From Prochlorococcus sp. MIT 0603 (GTDB lineage Bacteria > Cyanobacteriota > Cyanobacteriia > PCC-6307 > Cyanobiaceae), in NCBI RefSeq assembly GCF_000760215.1, contig NZ_JNAW01000001.1, forward strand, positions 248,001-312,000: 64,000 nt of DNA, given 5' to 3'. The translations under genes were made by a program, and so were the position numbers. Under the pieces are notes generated by a model. It was not told the DNA's origin. It made no database searches and saw only the letters and a program-made list of their open reading frames with translations. Position 1 is the first letter of the stretch, and each line of letters opens with the position of its first letter. This document shows, one piece after another, positions 57,204-64,000 of this stretch.

Positions 57204-57998
57204 TTAATAAGTTACGTTATCACTGGAAGCAGAACCTATCCTAAAGGAGGTTGTCTTTTTAAAGATTGATGTAGTGCTGCCACATGGTGAGTTCCAGAAT
57301 CTTGGATATGGGACAATATCTTCTCCAAATATTTCCTGATATTCTAAAGAATCAATTAAAGAATCAATATGACGTTCAAAACCTTCCTCATTAATTAGTT
57401 TGATATTACTTTCAAACTCTTTGTTATCAATTAAAGGCCTTCCTAGAAGATGCATAAAACTAAGCTCTATACATTTACTTTGATTAACGTTCTCTAAATA
57501 ATACTTTTTATAGAAGTCTGACTTACATATATTTCTAAGAAACTCTCTTATTGAGATATCACCATTCCTCAATCTTCTTTCAATGTCTTTTGGCCGCTCA
57601 CTTTCCATTGGCCGTAAATTGCCAAAGACTTGTATATATACAGCTTGAATAGCCATAAGAAGTGCTTCATCACTATGTGGGTGGAATTGTTCGTAGGTAA
57701 ATAGATCTTTAGAGTTTTGGGTTGATTTTTCTCCAATTACATTGTTTTCTTTTACATAATTGGCAAGCTTAAAAGCATCCCTAATCTGCGACATTCTATT
57801 TTTGCTTACTTCTCTTGGTTTAGAATTAGGATTATTTGTAAATAGACTTTGTTGGCCAGGCATGCATTTACTTCTGCAATGCATGATATATGTTTTCATT
57901 TTGCTCCCTGATAATCTTCTCTTGCTGTAACTAGTAGATCCTGAATTATATATATAAGAAAGGCGATTCTCTAGGTCATTTTTTGAGATCATTTTCAT
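57204..57998 (-). CDS. ppeC: Phycoerythrin gamma-like linker PpeC
   Basis: A 264-residue protein with a phycobilisome linker domain at about residues 110-235 (EALLMAIQAVYIQVFGNLRP, RRLRNGDISIREFLRNICKS and LEYQEIFGEDIVPYPRFW). The first 100 residues are unlike standard rod linkers and include a cysteine pair, Cys41 and Cys45 (MHCRSKCMPGQQ), where gamma subunits of marine Synechococcus carry a bilin. It probably organises the small amount of phycoerythrin III in the thylakoid. It follows the PucC gene on the same strand after 43 bases. Confidence 0.9.
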   Translation of the reverse strand: MKMISKNDLENRLSYIYNSGSTSYSKRRLSGSKMKTYIMHCRSKCMPGQQSLFTNNPNSKPREVSKNRMSQIRDAFKLANYVKENNVIGEKSTQNSKDLFTYEQFHPHSDEALLMAIQAVYIQVFGNLRPMESERPKDIERRLRNGDISIREFLRNICKSDFYKKYYLENVNQSKCIELSFMHLLGRPLIDNKEFESNIKLINEEGFERHIDSLIDSLEYQEIFGEDIVPYPRFWNSPCGSTTSIFKKTTSFRIGSASSDNVTY

Positions 57999-58041
57999 GA
58001 GGATAATTATTAAAATAAAAGGTATCTTGAATTATTTTTAT

Positions 58042-59427
58042 TCATTCTAGCTCCGACATTATTAACGTTTCCATTTTAGCAGAAGTTTCCTTTTTGAATT
58101 TGTTAACATTTACATAGTTAAGTATTAATATTGAAGATAAAACTATAATTATTTCTACAGTGAATACAAATGCAAAGGCAGATAAAGGATTGTCCTGACC
58201 GCTGAAAATTCTACCTAAATCAAGTAGTCCACCTCCCATTAGCTTCCCCATCGCTCTTGACAAGGCTTGTGCTAGACCCCATACGCCTACGAAGGTTCCT
58301 GCTACTTGAGGAAGGGTAAGATCAAGCATCAAAGATAATGCACTGTTTGTTGCTATTCCAGCAGCTATGCCAAATATAAATAAGATGCCAAATAGTAAAT
58401 TACTATTGCCAATAACACCACTAAGTATTATTAGTCCTAAAGAATAAGCAATCATCCAGCATCCAAGCTTTGCTGCTGAATATTTACCTATTCTAGGTAT
58501 TATTAATAACCCACCAATTAATAATCCTACTAATGTGCCTATACCCCAATAGGCATTAAGCAATGTAGTTTTTGAAATAGGCAAACTAAATACTTCAGCA
58601 CCGAAGCTTTCTAAAATTGGATCTTGAAGAAAAAGACCTAACGTATAAAAGATTAAGAAACTAAAGAAAATAAATATTTGTTTGCTTGAAGTAATTAGAG
58701 ACCATGCATCTCTTAATCCTATCTCTTTGCTTTTACTAGTAAGAGTTTTATATGCCTTATGTTCACTTTTTTCTATGCCCCAGCATGAAAGTATTGCTAT
58801 TGCGAAAATAATCCCACTAACCTTAATCATAAATTGTTGAAGTGTTGGTTGGAGCAAACTTGGATCTGTAATCCCATCAAGGTTCTTGGTTGTAATAGAT
58901 ATCGCTATTGCCCCAATTACAATTCCAATCGTTAGCATGCACCAAATCACACCAACAGCTTTAGGCCTTTCCTTTTCATTAGTCAGATCAATAATTAGAG
59001 CCAAATAAGGTGTTGTAGCCATTGAGATTGCTAACCCATATAAAGCAAAAAGAGAGCAAAGACCAATCACACTTATTGCAATTGCTGTTAACGAACCCTG
59101 TGTTAACGATCTTTCAGTTAAGAAAATTATGGGTATTGATAAAACAGCTAAAAAACAGAAACCTGCTGAGCCTAAATAAATATATGGGGTTCTTTTCCGA
59201 CCTTTTATTGGCCAGCTATCTGAAATGTTTCCAAATAGGACCCTTGAAGGTGCAACCAACTGTTCAAAAGCTAGCCCACCTCCCACAAGAATAGCTGGGA
59301 ATGCGAGTTCAGTAATCATTATGCGATTAAGCATCCCAGCAAAAATTACTGCTAGGCAGCCTAAACACCCTTGAAATAAGCTAAGCCTAAAGAGCTGAAG
59401 GTTTGGTAATTGTTTTGTGTTTTCCAA
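58042..59427 (-). CDS. PucC/BCH2-family major facilitator transporter
   Basis: A 461-residue membrane protein with about 12 helices and the PUCC-family hallmarks FEQLVAPSRVLFGNISDSWP and KGRKRTPYIYLGSAGFCFLA. The family, found in phototrophs, is tied to light-harvesting complex assembly and chlorophyll delivery (PucC, LhaA in purple bacteria). It reads into ppeC, cpeS and cpeT and thus probably belongs to their operon. The substrate is unknown. Confidence 0.9.
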   Translation of the reverse strand: MENTKQLPNLQLFRLSLFQGCLGCLAVIFAGMLNRIMITELAFPAILVGGGLAFEQLVAPSRVLFGNISDSWPIKGRKRTPYIYLGSAGFCFLAVLSIPIIFLTERSLTQGSLTAIAISVIGLCSLFALYGLAISMATTPYLALIIDLTNEKERPKAVGVIWCMLTIGIVIGAIAISITTKNLDGITDPSLLQPTLQQFMIKVSGIIFAIAILSCWGIEKSEHKAYKTLTSKSKEIGLRDAWSLITSSKQIFIFFSFLIFYTLGLFLQDPILESFGAEVFSLPISKTTLLNAYWGIGTLVGLLIGGLLIIPRIGKYSAAKLGCWMIAYSLGLIILSGVIGNSNLLFGILFIFGIAAGIATNSALSLMLDLTLPQVAGTFVGVWGLAQALSRAMGKLMGGGLLDLGRIFSGQDNPLSAFAFVFTVEIIIVLSSILILNYVNVNKFKKETSAKMETLIMSELE

Positions 59428-59514
59428 AAGAATTTGACCGAAATTAAATTATCTCACTGATAGAGATTAATAATTTATAAATTATGGTATTTAAAATCAA
59501 AGAATTGATTTTTG

Positions 59515-59736
59515 TTATTGAAGCTGTAGCAAACGTAGGCGAAACTTTGCAACATTGAATGCTTCTGAAGGAGAGCTTTTTATATATGGATGCTCTTTAT
59601 TTTGGTCGATGATCATGCGTATCTTTTCTTCGACAGTTAATTTTTCATCATTTACAAAATCACTGGACCTCCAAGCCTCATCAAAAACTATGGCAAAACT
59701 ATCAGCATTATTATAGTAGGAGTTAGGGTTTAGCAT
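59515..59736 (-). CDS. Small conserved-looking protein of 73 residues
   Basis: A soluble protein starting MLNPNSYYNNADSFAIVFDE and ending VAKFRLRLLQLQ, with mixed charged and helical segments (LTVEEKIRMIIDQNKEHPYI). The composition is protein-like and the start ATG clear. It precedes the PucC gene by 87 bases on the same strand, so it may be the first gene of that transcript. No family recognised. The 242 bases between it and tRNA-Phe show no further gene. Confidence 0.55.
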   Translation of the reverse strand: MLNPNSYYNNADSFAIVFDEAWRSSDFVNDEKLTVEEKIRMIIDQNKEHPYIKSSPSEAFNVAKFRLRLLQLQ

Positions 59737-59978
59737 TTTCAGTTAATTTTAATCTGATAATAGATCATGTGATTAGAAAAGGATAATCTATAGATTTGAT
59801 TTTAAAGACCTTGCTTTTAATACCTTCTTGGAAGATTAGTTTGAGATTGAAAATATTTTTCAAATAAGTATATTACTTCGTTTAGAAATTAAGGTTGTTT
59901 CACTTCTAGGGGCAATATTAATAAATATACCTAGATATTTCTAGAATCATCTATTCTTCTGAAATTAAGAATTAATGG

Positions 59979-60051
59979 TGCCAGGACGCAGATTTGAACT
60001 GCGGACACGGCGATTTTCAGTCGCCTGCTCTACCAACTGAGCTATCCCGGC
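59979..60051 (-). tRNA. tRNA-Phe (GAA)
   Basis: A 73-base cloverleaf on the minus strand with acceptor stem GCCGGGA/TCCTGGC (one G-T pair), anticodon loop CTGAAAA and T loop TTCAAAT. Discriminator A is followed by an encoded CCA (59976-59978), unlike the two other tRNAs of the window. Confidence 0.97.
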
Positions 60052-60137
60052 TTAGAGCTAAAAAATAAGTAGCCATTATTTATCTTATATCAACACTTAT
60101 TCCTATAAAAGAAATTCTTCCATTTTCGAATCCTCGG

Positions 60138-60162
60138 TTAATGAAAAAAGATCTTTCATTAA
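60138..60162 (-). terminator. Palindrome downstream of the sugar kinase
   Basis: The arms TTAATGAAA and TTTCATTAA (9 bp) enclose AAAGATC. It begins 8 bases beyond the stop of the kinase gene on the minus strand. A T-rich loop side (GATCTTTTTTC) is present but no T tract follows the stem, so it is a weak terminator candidate. Confidence 0.35.
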
Positions 60163-60169
60163 TGCCTGG

Positions 60170-61399
60170 CTATATAATTCCTTTCCATGCAAGACGTGCA
60201 ACCCCTTCTGCTGCTTGCCTTGAGCAGCTATGAATGGGTATGCCAATTTGTCTTTCCCTAATTCTTCTCCATTGAGGGTTCTTAGCACCTCCACCAATAG
60301 TAATTATTTTTGTTGGCTTTCCTAACTGCATTTCCTTCATTTTTTCCCAACCTTGTGCTTCGATTCTTGCAAGACCTTCAAGTAGTCCATGAAGATATAG
60401 AGAGTCACTAACTGGTCTTGGCTCAAGAATTGGTTCTAAATTGGGGTCATCAATAGGGAACCGTTCCCCTTTGTATAGAAGAGGTAGCAGCGTTAAACCA
60501 CTATCTGATTCGGGATTAATTTGTCTACTCAATTCAATTAAACTTTTATCATTAAAAAATTTTTTAAGAACTGAGCAACCTGCATTGGAAGCTCCTCCTA
60601 CTAGCCATTGCCCAGCAACTAAATGGTTTGTAATTCCTTTGCCTTTAAGCGGAAACTCTGCAAAACGTTTGATTACAATAGTGCTGCCTAAAATGGTAAT
60701 ACCTTCAGAAGCAGCTGCATCTGTTGCAAGTACAGCAGCATTGGAGTCAGTAGTTCCTGCTATGATTTGTAGTTTTTTAGGAAGATTTAATTCTTTTGCT
60801 CTGATTGATGAAATTTTCCCAATTATTTTTCCACTAGAGACAATTTTTGGAAGAGCATTTAGCCAAGAAAGCTTCTTGAAACTTTTTGGCCATGATTTCT
60901 TTAAAAGATCCCAGCCAAGTTTGATATTGTTTCCTTCCTCTCCCCATGTCCAATCATCTAGTAACCATCCGCTAATCCAGTCTGCCTGATGTCTTAGTAA
61001 GATTTCTTCTCCAAAAATATTAATCAAGTGAAATGCTCTTCCAATACCATCTGGAAGAGGAATGTTTGTGGAATGCTCTTGCAAAAACTTGTTTTTTACG
61101 ATGTATTTTTTGAAATATGGCAATGCTTTCCCAAGAGCATTGCCTGCATAATCACACCCCATTAGTGTCCCTGAAGTACCAGCAATAGAACATCCAATTA
61201 GCCTTTCTTTTATCTGAGAAGGTATTTCATTAATTAGTATCATGCAGCTTTTTTTCCAGCCCTCGCAGTTCTCTAAACCATCTAAATAATTAATGGATGA
61301 AAAATGTTCTATCTCATATCTATTATTAATTAAAGCTATACGAACACCACTTGTGCCAAGGTCTATTCCTAGCACAAGTGGTGCATTGGATGACATCAA
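60170..61399 (-). CDS. FGGY-family carbohydrate kinase
   Basis: A 409-residue sugar kinase of the actin-like ATPase superfamily. The phosphate loop is LGIDLGTSGVRIALINN at the N-terminus, with AGTTDSNAAVLATDAAASEG in the middle and the FGGY adenosine motif IITIGGGAKNPQWRRIRERQ near the end. It is shorter than xylulokinase or glycerol kinase (about 480-500), as in the plant and cyanobacterial D-ribulose/xylulose kinases. The sugar is unknown. It lies 4 bases downstream of metK on the same strand. Confidence 0.88.
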   Translation of the reverse strand: MMSSNAPLVLGIDLGTSGVRIALINNRYEIEHFSSINYLDGLENCEGWKKSCMILINEIPSQIKERLIGCSIAGTSGTLMGCDYAGNALGKALPYFKKYIVKNKFLQEHSTNIPLPDGIGRAFHLINIFGEEILLRHQADWISGWLLDDWTWGEEGNNIKLGWDLLKKSWPKSFKKLSWLNALPKIVSSGKIIGKISSIRAKELNLPKKLQIIAGTTDSNAAVLATDAAASEGITILGSTIVIKRFAEFPLKGKGITNHLVAGQWLVGGASNAGCSVLKKFFNDKSLIELSRQINPESDSGLTLLPLLYKGERFPIDDPNLEPILEPRPVSDSLYLHGLLEGLARIEAQGWEKMKEMQLGKPTKIITIGGGAKNPQWRRIRERQIGIPIHSCSRQAAEGVARLAWKGII

Positions 61400-61403
61400 T
61401 GAC

Positions 61404-62636
61404 TTATTTATGATTTTGGTTTAATTCTCTCGATTTTTGAAGGACATCTTCCCATGGCAGAGTTAGATCTGGCCTCCCAAAATGTCCATATGATGCAATG
61501 TCTCTATAAAAACGCCCTTCTCTTTGCATTGGGAGTTTCCTCAGATTAAATTGCTCAATAATTGCTTCAGGACGAAGGTCGAAATTCTTTATTACTAAAT
61601 CGGTTAATTCTTCATTCGATAACTTTGCAGTACCAAATGTTTCTACCAAAATTGAAACTGGGTTTGCTACTCCTATGGCATAACTAAGTTGTACTTCTAC
61701 ACGACGAGCAAATTTTGCAGCAACAAGAGATTTTGCTACAAATCTTGCTGCATATGCCGCTGATCTATCAACTTTCGTAGGGTCTTTCCCTGAAAAAGCA
61801 CCACCTCCATGTCTTGCATATCCTCCATATGTATCTACGATAATTTTTCTGCCAGTAAGACCAGCATCTCCTTGCGGACCACCGACTACAAACTTTCCAG
61901 TTGGATTAACTAGAAAACGGGTTTTATCTTTGATTGGTTTTAGGGAAAGGTCTTTTGTTGCTGGCTTGACAACAAATTCCCATAGGTCTTTACTGATTTG
62001 GCTTCTTATCCCTTCTTCAGTTGAAATCCCATCAACTTGTTCTGTGTGTTGGGTTGAAATAACTATGGTATCAATTGCAACTGGTTCATTATTTTCGTAA
62101 ATAACACTGACTTGTGTTTTTCCATCAGGCAGAAGATACCCTAATTGCTTTTCATGTCTTACTTTCGCAAGTTGCCTAGACAGACGATGCGCAAGACTTA
62201 TTGGTAATGGCATGAGTTCAGGTGTTTCATCACAGGCAAATCCAAACATTATCCCTTGATCACCTGCACCTGTTTTGTCAAAAGGGTTTCCACTATGATC
62301 ATCCGCATTATCAACACCTTGAGCGATATTTGGAGATTGTTGATCTAGGGCAATAAGAACAGAGCAGCTATTAGCATCAAAGCCTCCTGCTTTTGCATCG
62401 CAATAACCAATTTCTTTAATCACTTCTCGTGCAAGATTAATAAAATCTACGTTTGCTTTCGAAGTAACTTCCCCAGTAATTAAGCATAATCCTGTATTGA
62501 CGATAGTCTCACAGGCAACTCTGCTGCTTGGATCTTGTTCTAACAATGCATCTAATATTGCATCGCTAATTTGATCGCAAATTTTGTCGGGATGCCCTTC
62601 CGTAACTGACTCGGAAGTAAAAACGAAGTTGCTCAA
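61404..62636 (-). CDS. metK: S-adenosylmethionine synthase MetK
   Basis: A 410-residue enzyme making SAM from methionine and ATP. The motifs are [38 protein letters not shown] and [20 protein letters not shown]. Length and start ATG 62636 are normal. SAM supplies the methylation steps of chlorophyll and cobalamin synthesis. It lies 35 bases after the HAD gene in the run rpsA-HAD-metK-kinase. Confidence 0.98.
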   Translation of the reverse strand: MSNFVFTSESVTEGHPDKICDQISDAILDALLEQDPSSRVACETIVNTGLCLITGEVTSKANVDFINLAREVIKEIGYCDAKAGGFDANSCSVLIALDQQSPNIAQGVDNADDHSGNPFDKTGAGDQGIMFGFACDETPELMPLPISLAHRLSRQLAKVRHEKQLGYLLPDGKTQVSVIYENNEPVAIDTIVISTQHTEQVDGISTEEGIRSQISKDLWEFVVKPATKDLSLKPIKDKTRFLVNPTGKFVVGGPQGDAGLTGRKIIVDTYGGYARHGGGAFSGKDPTKVDRSAAYAARFVAKSLVAAKFARRVEVQLSYAIGVANPVSILVETFGTAKLSNEELTDLVIKNFDLRPEAIIEQFNLRKLPMQREGRFYRDIASYGHFGRPDLTLPWEDVLQKSRELNQNHK

Positions 62637-62671
62637 AGCTATTTATTTACTTGTATTTTTATTTTATAAGC

Positions 62672-63448
62672 TTAATGGAATCCTAATTCATTCCAATGGC
62701 TGATTAGTTGATCATGTTCATAGAGTAAAGGTGGCTCCTTCCAGCCAGCTGTATATCCAATAGCCAGTGAAATGCCTGCATCATGTGCCATTCTCATGTC
62801 TGTATCGGCATCACTAATTAGAGCGCATTCTGATGGGCTTAAACCCATTGATTTGCATAGTTCTATCACAGCATTTGGATCAGGTTTTGCTGGTTGATTG
62901 TCAGAACTCCAATAAAAAAGAAATTGATTCTCAAGTTGATTATATTTTAAAAACTCTCTTATTCCTTCATTTGAGTCATTGCTAATAATGGCTAGCTTGA
63001 TCTTTTTAATTTGAGAGTCTTTGATTAAGTTTTTGAATCCTGGGAGAAGGCTACCACTTTTGCTTTTAATAGTTGATTTTGATATCTCTTCTAATGTCTT
63101 TTCAAAGACATTAGTTGCCATTTTTAAAGAGTTTGCCCATGTTTCTCCAAATATTGAAAATATAGTTGCAGTAGAAATTAAATTATCTCTTTCTGAAGCT
63201 ATTGCAATTAAACCATTTGGATTAATATTATTTTGGTCTAATCCATATGAATTATATAGCATTTTCCTTAGAGAACTTATGTCATTTGCGTGATAATTTG
63301 AATCCCTAAATATATTCTCAGCTTCTTTTACTCTTAATCTAGCTATGGCAATTAAGTATTCTTCTCTGTTAACTAATGTTCCATCTTTATCGAAGATAAC
63401 GCCACTTACTTTTTTGATTGGCTTCCCTCTAAGAAGGATCTCTTGCAT
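62672..63448 (-). CDS. HAD-superfamily phosphatase
   Basis: A 258-residue HAD hydrolase: motif I GVIFDKDGTLVNREEY with the nucleophile Asp, motif II region IISNDSNEGI, and motif IV ALISDADTDMRMAHDAGI. The helical cap (about residues 30-110) marks subclass I, as in phosphoglycolate phosphatases. The substrate is not determined; phosphoglycolate is possible in a photosynthetic cell but the first motif has Lys (DKDGT) rather than the usual Leu. It lies 14 bases after rpsA. Confidence 0.85.
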   Translation of the reverse strand: MQEILLRGKPIKKVSGVIFDKDGTLVNREEYLIAIARLRVKEAENIFRDSNYHANDISSLRKMLYNSYGLDQNNINPNGLIAIASERDNLISTATIFSIFGETWANSLKMATNVFEKTLEEISKSTIKSKSGSLLPGFKNLIKDSQIKKIKLAIISNDSNEGIREFLKYNQLENQFLFYWSSDNQPAKPDPNAVIELCKSMGLSPSECALISDADTDMRMAHDAGISLAIGYTAGWKEPPLLYEHDQLISHWNELGFH

Positions 63449-63462
63449 TTGAGATTCCTAAT

Positions 63463-64000
63463 TCAGACTTCCATTGATGCTATTGGGTTTTCTCCTTCTT
63501 CAGCTTGCTCTAATAGCATTTCCTTGTACTTAGCTGCCATCTCTTCTGCCTTGTCAAATACTTTTTGAGGATCTGTAAGCATATCTCCAGGCTCAGGTTC
63601 TAAGGCTTTTGTTGAAAGAGAAATTCGACCTCGCTCTGCATCTAGGTCAATAATCATTACTTTCATTTGATCATTCACATTGAGGACAGAATGAGGGGTC
63701 TCAATATGCTCGTGACTGATTTCTGATATATGGAGAAGTCCACTCACTCCTCCTATGTCAATAAAAGCTCCATATGGTTTTATGCCACGAACTGCGCCAA
63801 CTACAACTTCACCTACTTCTAGACGATTCATTTTCCTTTCAACAAGCGCTCTGCGATGGCTAAGAACTAATCTGTTCCTCTCTTCGTCAACTTCAAGGAA
63901 TTTGAGAGGTAGAAAATCTGCAACTAGCTCTTCTTTGGGTTTTCTGGTGCTGATATGAGATCCAGGGATAAAACCTCGCAACCCTTCAACTCTTACTAAT
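63463..64000 (-). CDS. rpsA: 30S ribosomal protein S1 (5' end outside window)
   Basis: The frame is open to the right edge (LVRVEGLRGFIPGSHI before residue 1 of any start in view), so this is the C-terminal part of a longer gene. It contains the end of one S1 domain (LPLKFLEVDEERNRLVLSHR) and a complete one (EVVVGAVRGIKPYGAFIDIG, then GLLHISEISHEHIETPHSVL). A Glu-rich tail ends it. S1 brings mRNA to the ribosome; the cyanobacterial form has about three S1 domains. Confidence 0.93.
   Translation of the reverse strand, partial: LVRVEGLRGFIPGSHISTRKPKEELVADFLPLKFLEVDEERNRLVLSHRRALVERKMNRLEVGEVVVGAVRGIKPYGAFIDIGGVSGLLHISEISHEHIETPHSVLNVNDQMKVMIIDLDAERGRISLSTKALEPEPGDMLTDPQKVFDKAEEMAAKYKEMLLEQAEEGENPIASMEV

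Noticed and set aside
60103-60297. Minus-strand frame overlapping the 3' end of the sugar kinase
   Set aside because: I considered a frameshifted kinase end, but the kinase frame itself finishes with a normal C-terminus after the FGGY adenosine motif.

Overview
The window is chromosomal DNA of a marine picocyanobacterium, almost certainly a low-light-adapted Prochlorococcus. It is AT-rich and very compact, with gaps mostly below 100 bases and many overlapping stop codons. It carries photosystem II small-subunit genes (psbH, psbN, psbI, psbK, psbEFLJ), Mg-chelatase chlD, ndhCKJ and cyanobacteria-only families (DUF3769, DUF3155, DUF3181). It also has a reduced phycoerythrin cluster (one alpha, one beta, a gamma-like linker and a lyase set) with no phycocyanin gene nearby. 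That is the phycoerythrin III arrangement known from strains such as SS120 and MIT9211. The species call is an inference from gene content.

Layout. 1-3,016: end of tatA, psbH, psbN, psbI and an outer-membrane LptD-like protein. 3,042-7,638: minus-strand run glyA-cinA-leuC-leuD. 7,767-21,213: tRNA-Arg, small cyanobacterial proteins, murJ, sfsA, an ammonium transporter behind a perfect NtcA box, ispH, purH, a sensor kinase, cobS, tgt and psbK. 21,261-35,025: housekeeping enzymes (oxidoreductase, CorC-type protein, tRNA with CAU anticodon, pyrE, ygfZ, RecB-like nuclease, phosphohexomutase, rdgB, carotenoid oxygenase, hisB, fabI, aminotransferase, Nudix, folK). 35,074-44,430: chlD, a Mce/MlaD protein with its ABC ATPase, yvcK, ndhCKJ, then rubA-ycf48-psbEFLJ, a photosystem assembly and cytochrome b559 block. 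44,458-51,619: mtnP, an oxidoreductase-SelD fusion, cca, pcrA and a coiled-coil protein. 51,620-59,427: the phycoerythrin island. 59,515-64,000: a small unknown protein, tRNA-Phe, a sugar kinase, metK, a HAD phosphatase and the 3' part of rpsA.

How the genes work together. The most distinctive region is the phycoerythrin island. cpeB keeps all the cysteines expected for its bilins, while cpeA has lost the second bilin cysteine (aspartate stands at the position of Cys139) and a short stretch before Cys82. The remaining sites match the lyases encoded alongside: CpeY with CpeZ (alpha-82), CpeF type (beta-50/61), CpeS (beta-82) and CpeT (beta-165 type). A minus-strand operon carries a PucC-family transporter, the gamma-like linker ppeC, an unknown 62-residue basic protein, cpeS and cpeT.

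Most of the rest is ordinary core genome. I see no phage, transposon, CRISPR or rRNA. Points outside the island worth attention are a possible 48-residue gene followed by a long hairpin in the only gene-poor stretch (17,518-17,868), an undetected 51-residue membrane protein gene, a cobS whose conserved N-terminus has no standard start codon, the head-to-head overlap of mtnP and selD, and a GC-rich inverted repeat ahead of the carotenoid oxygenase.
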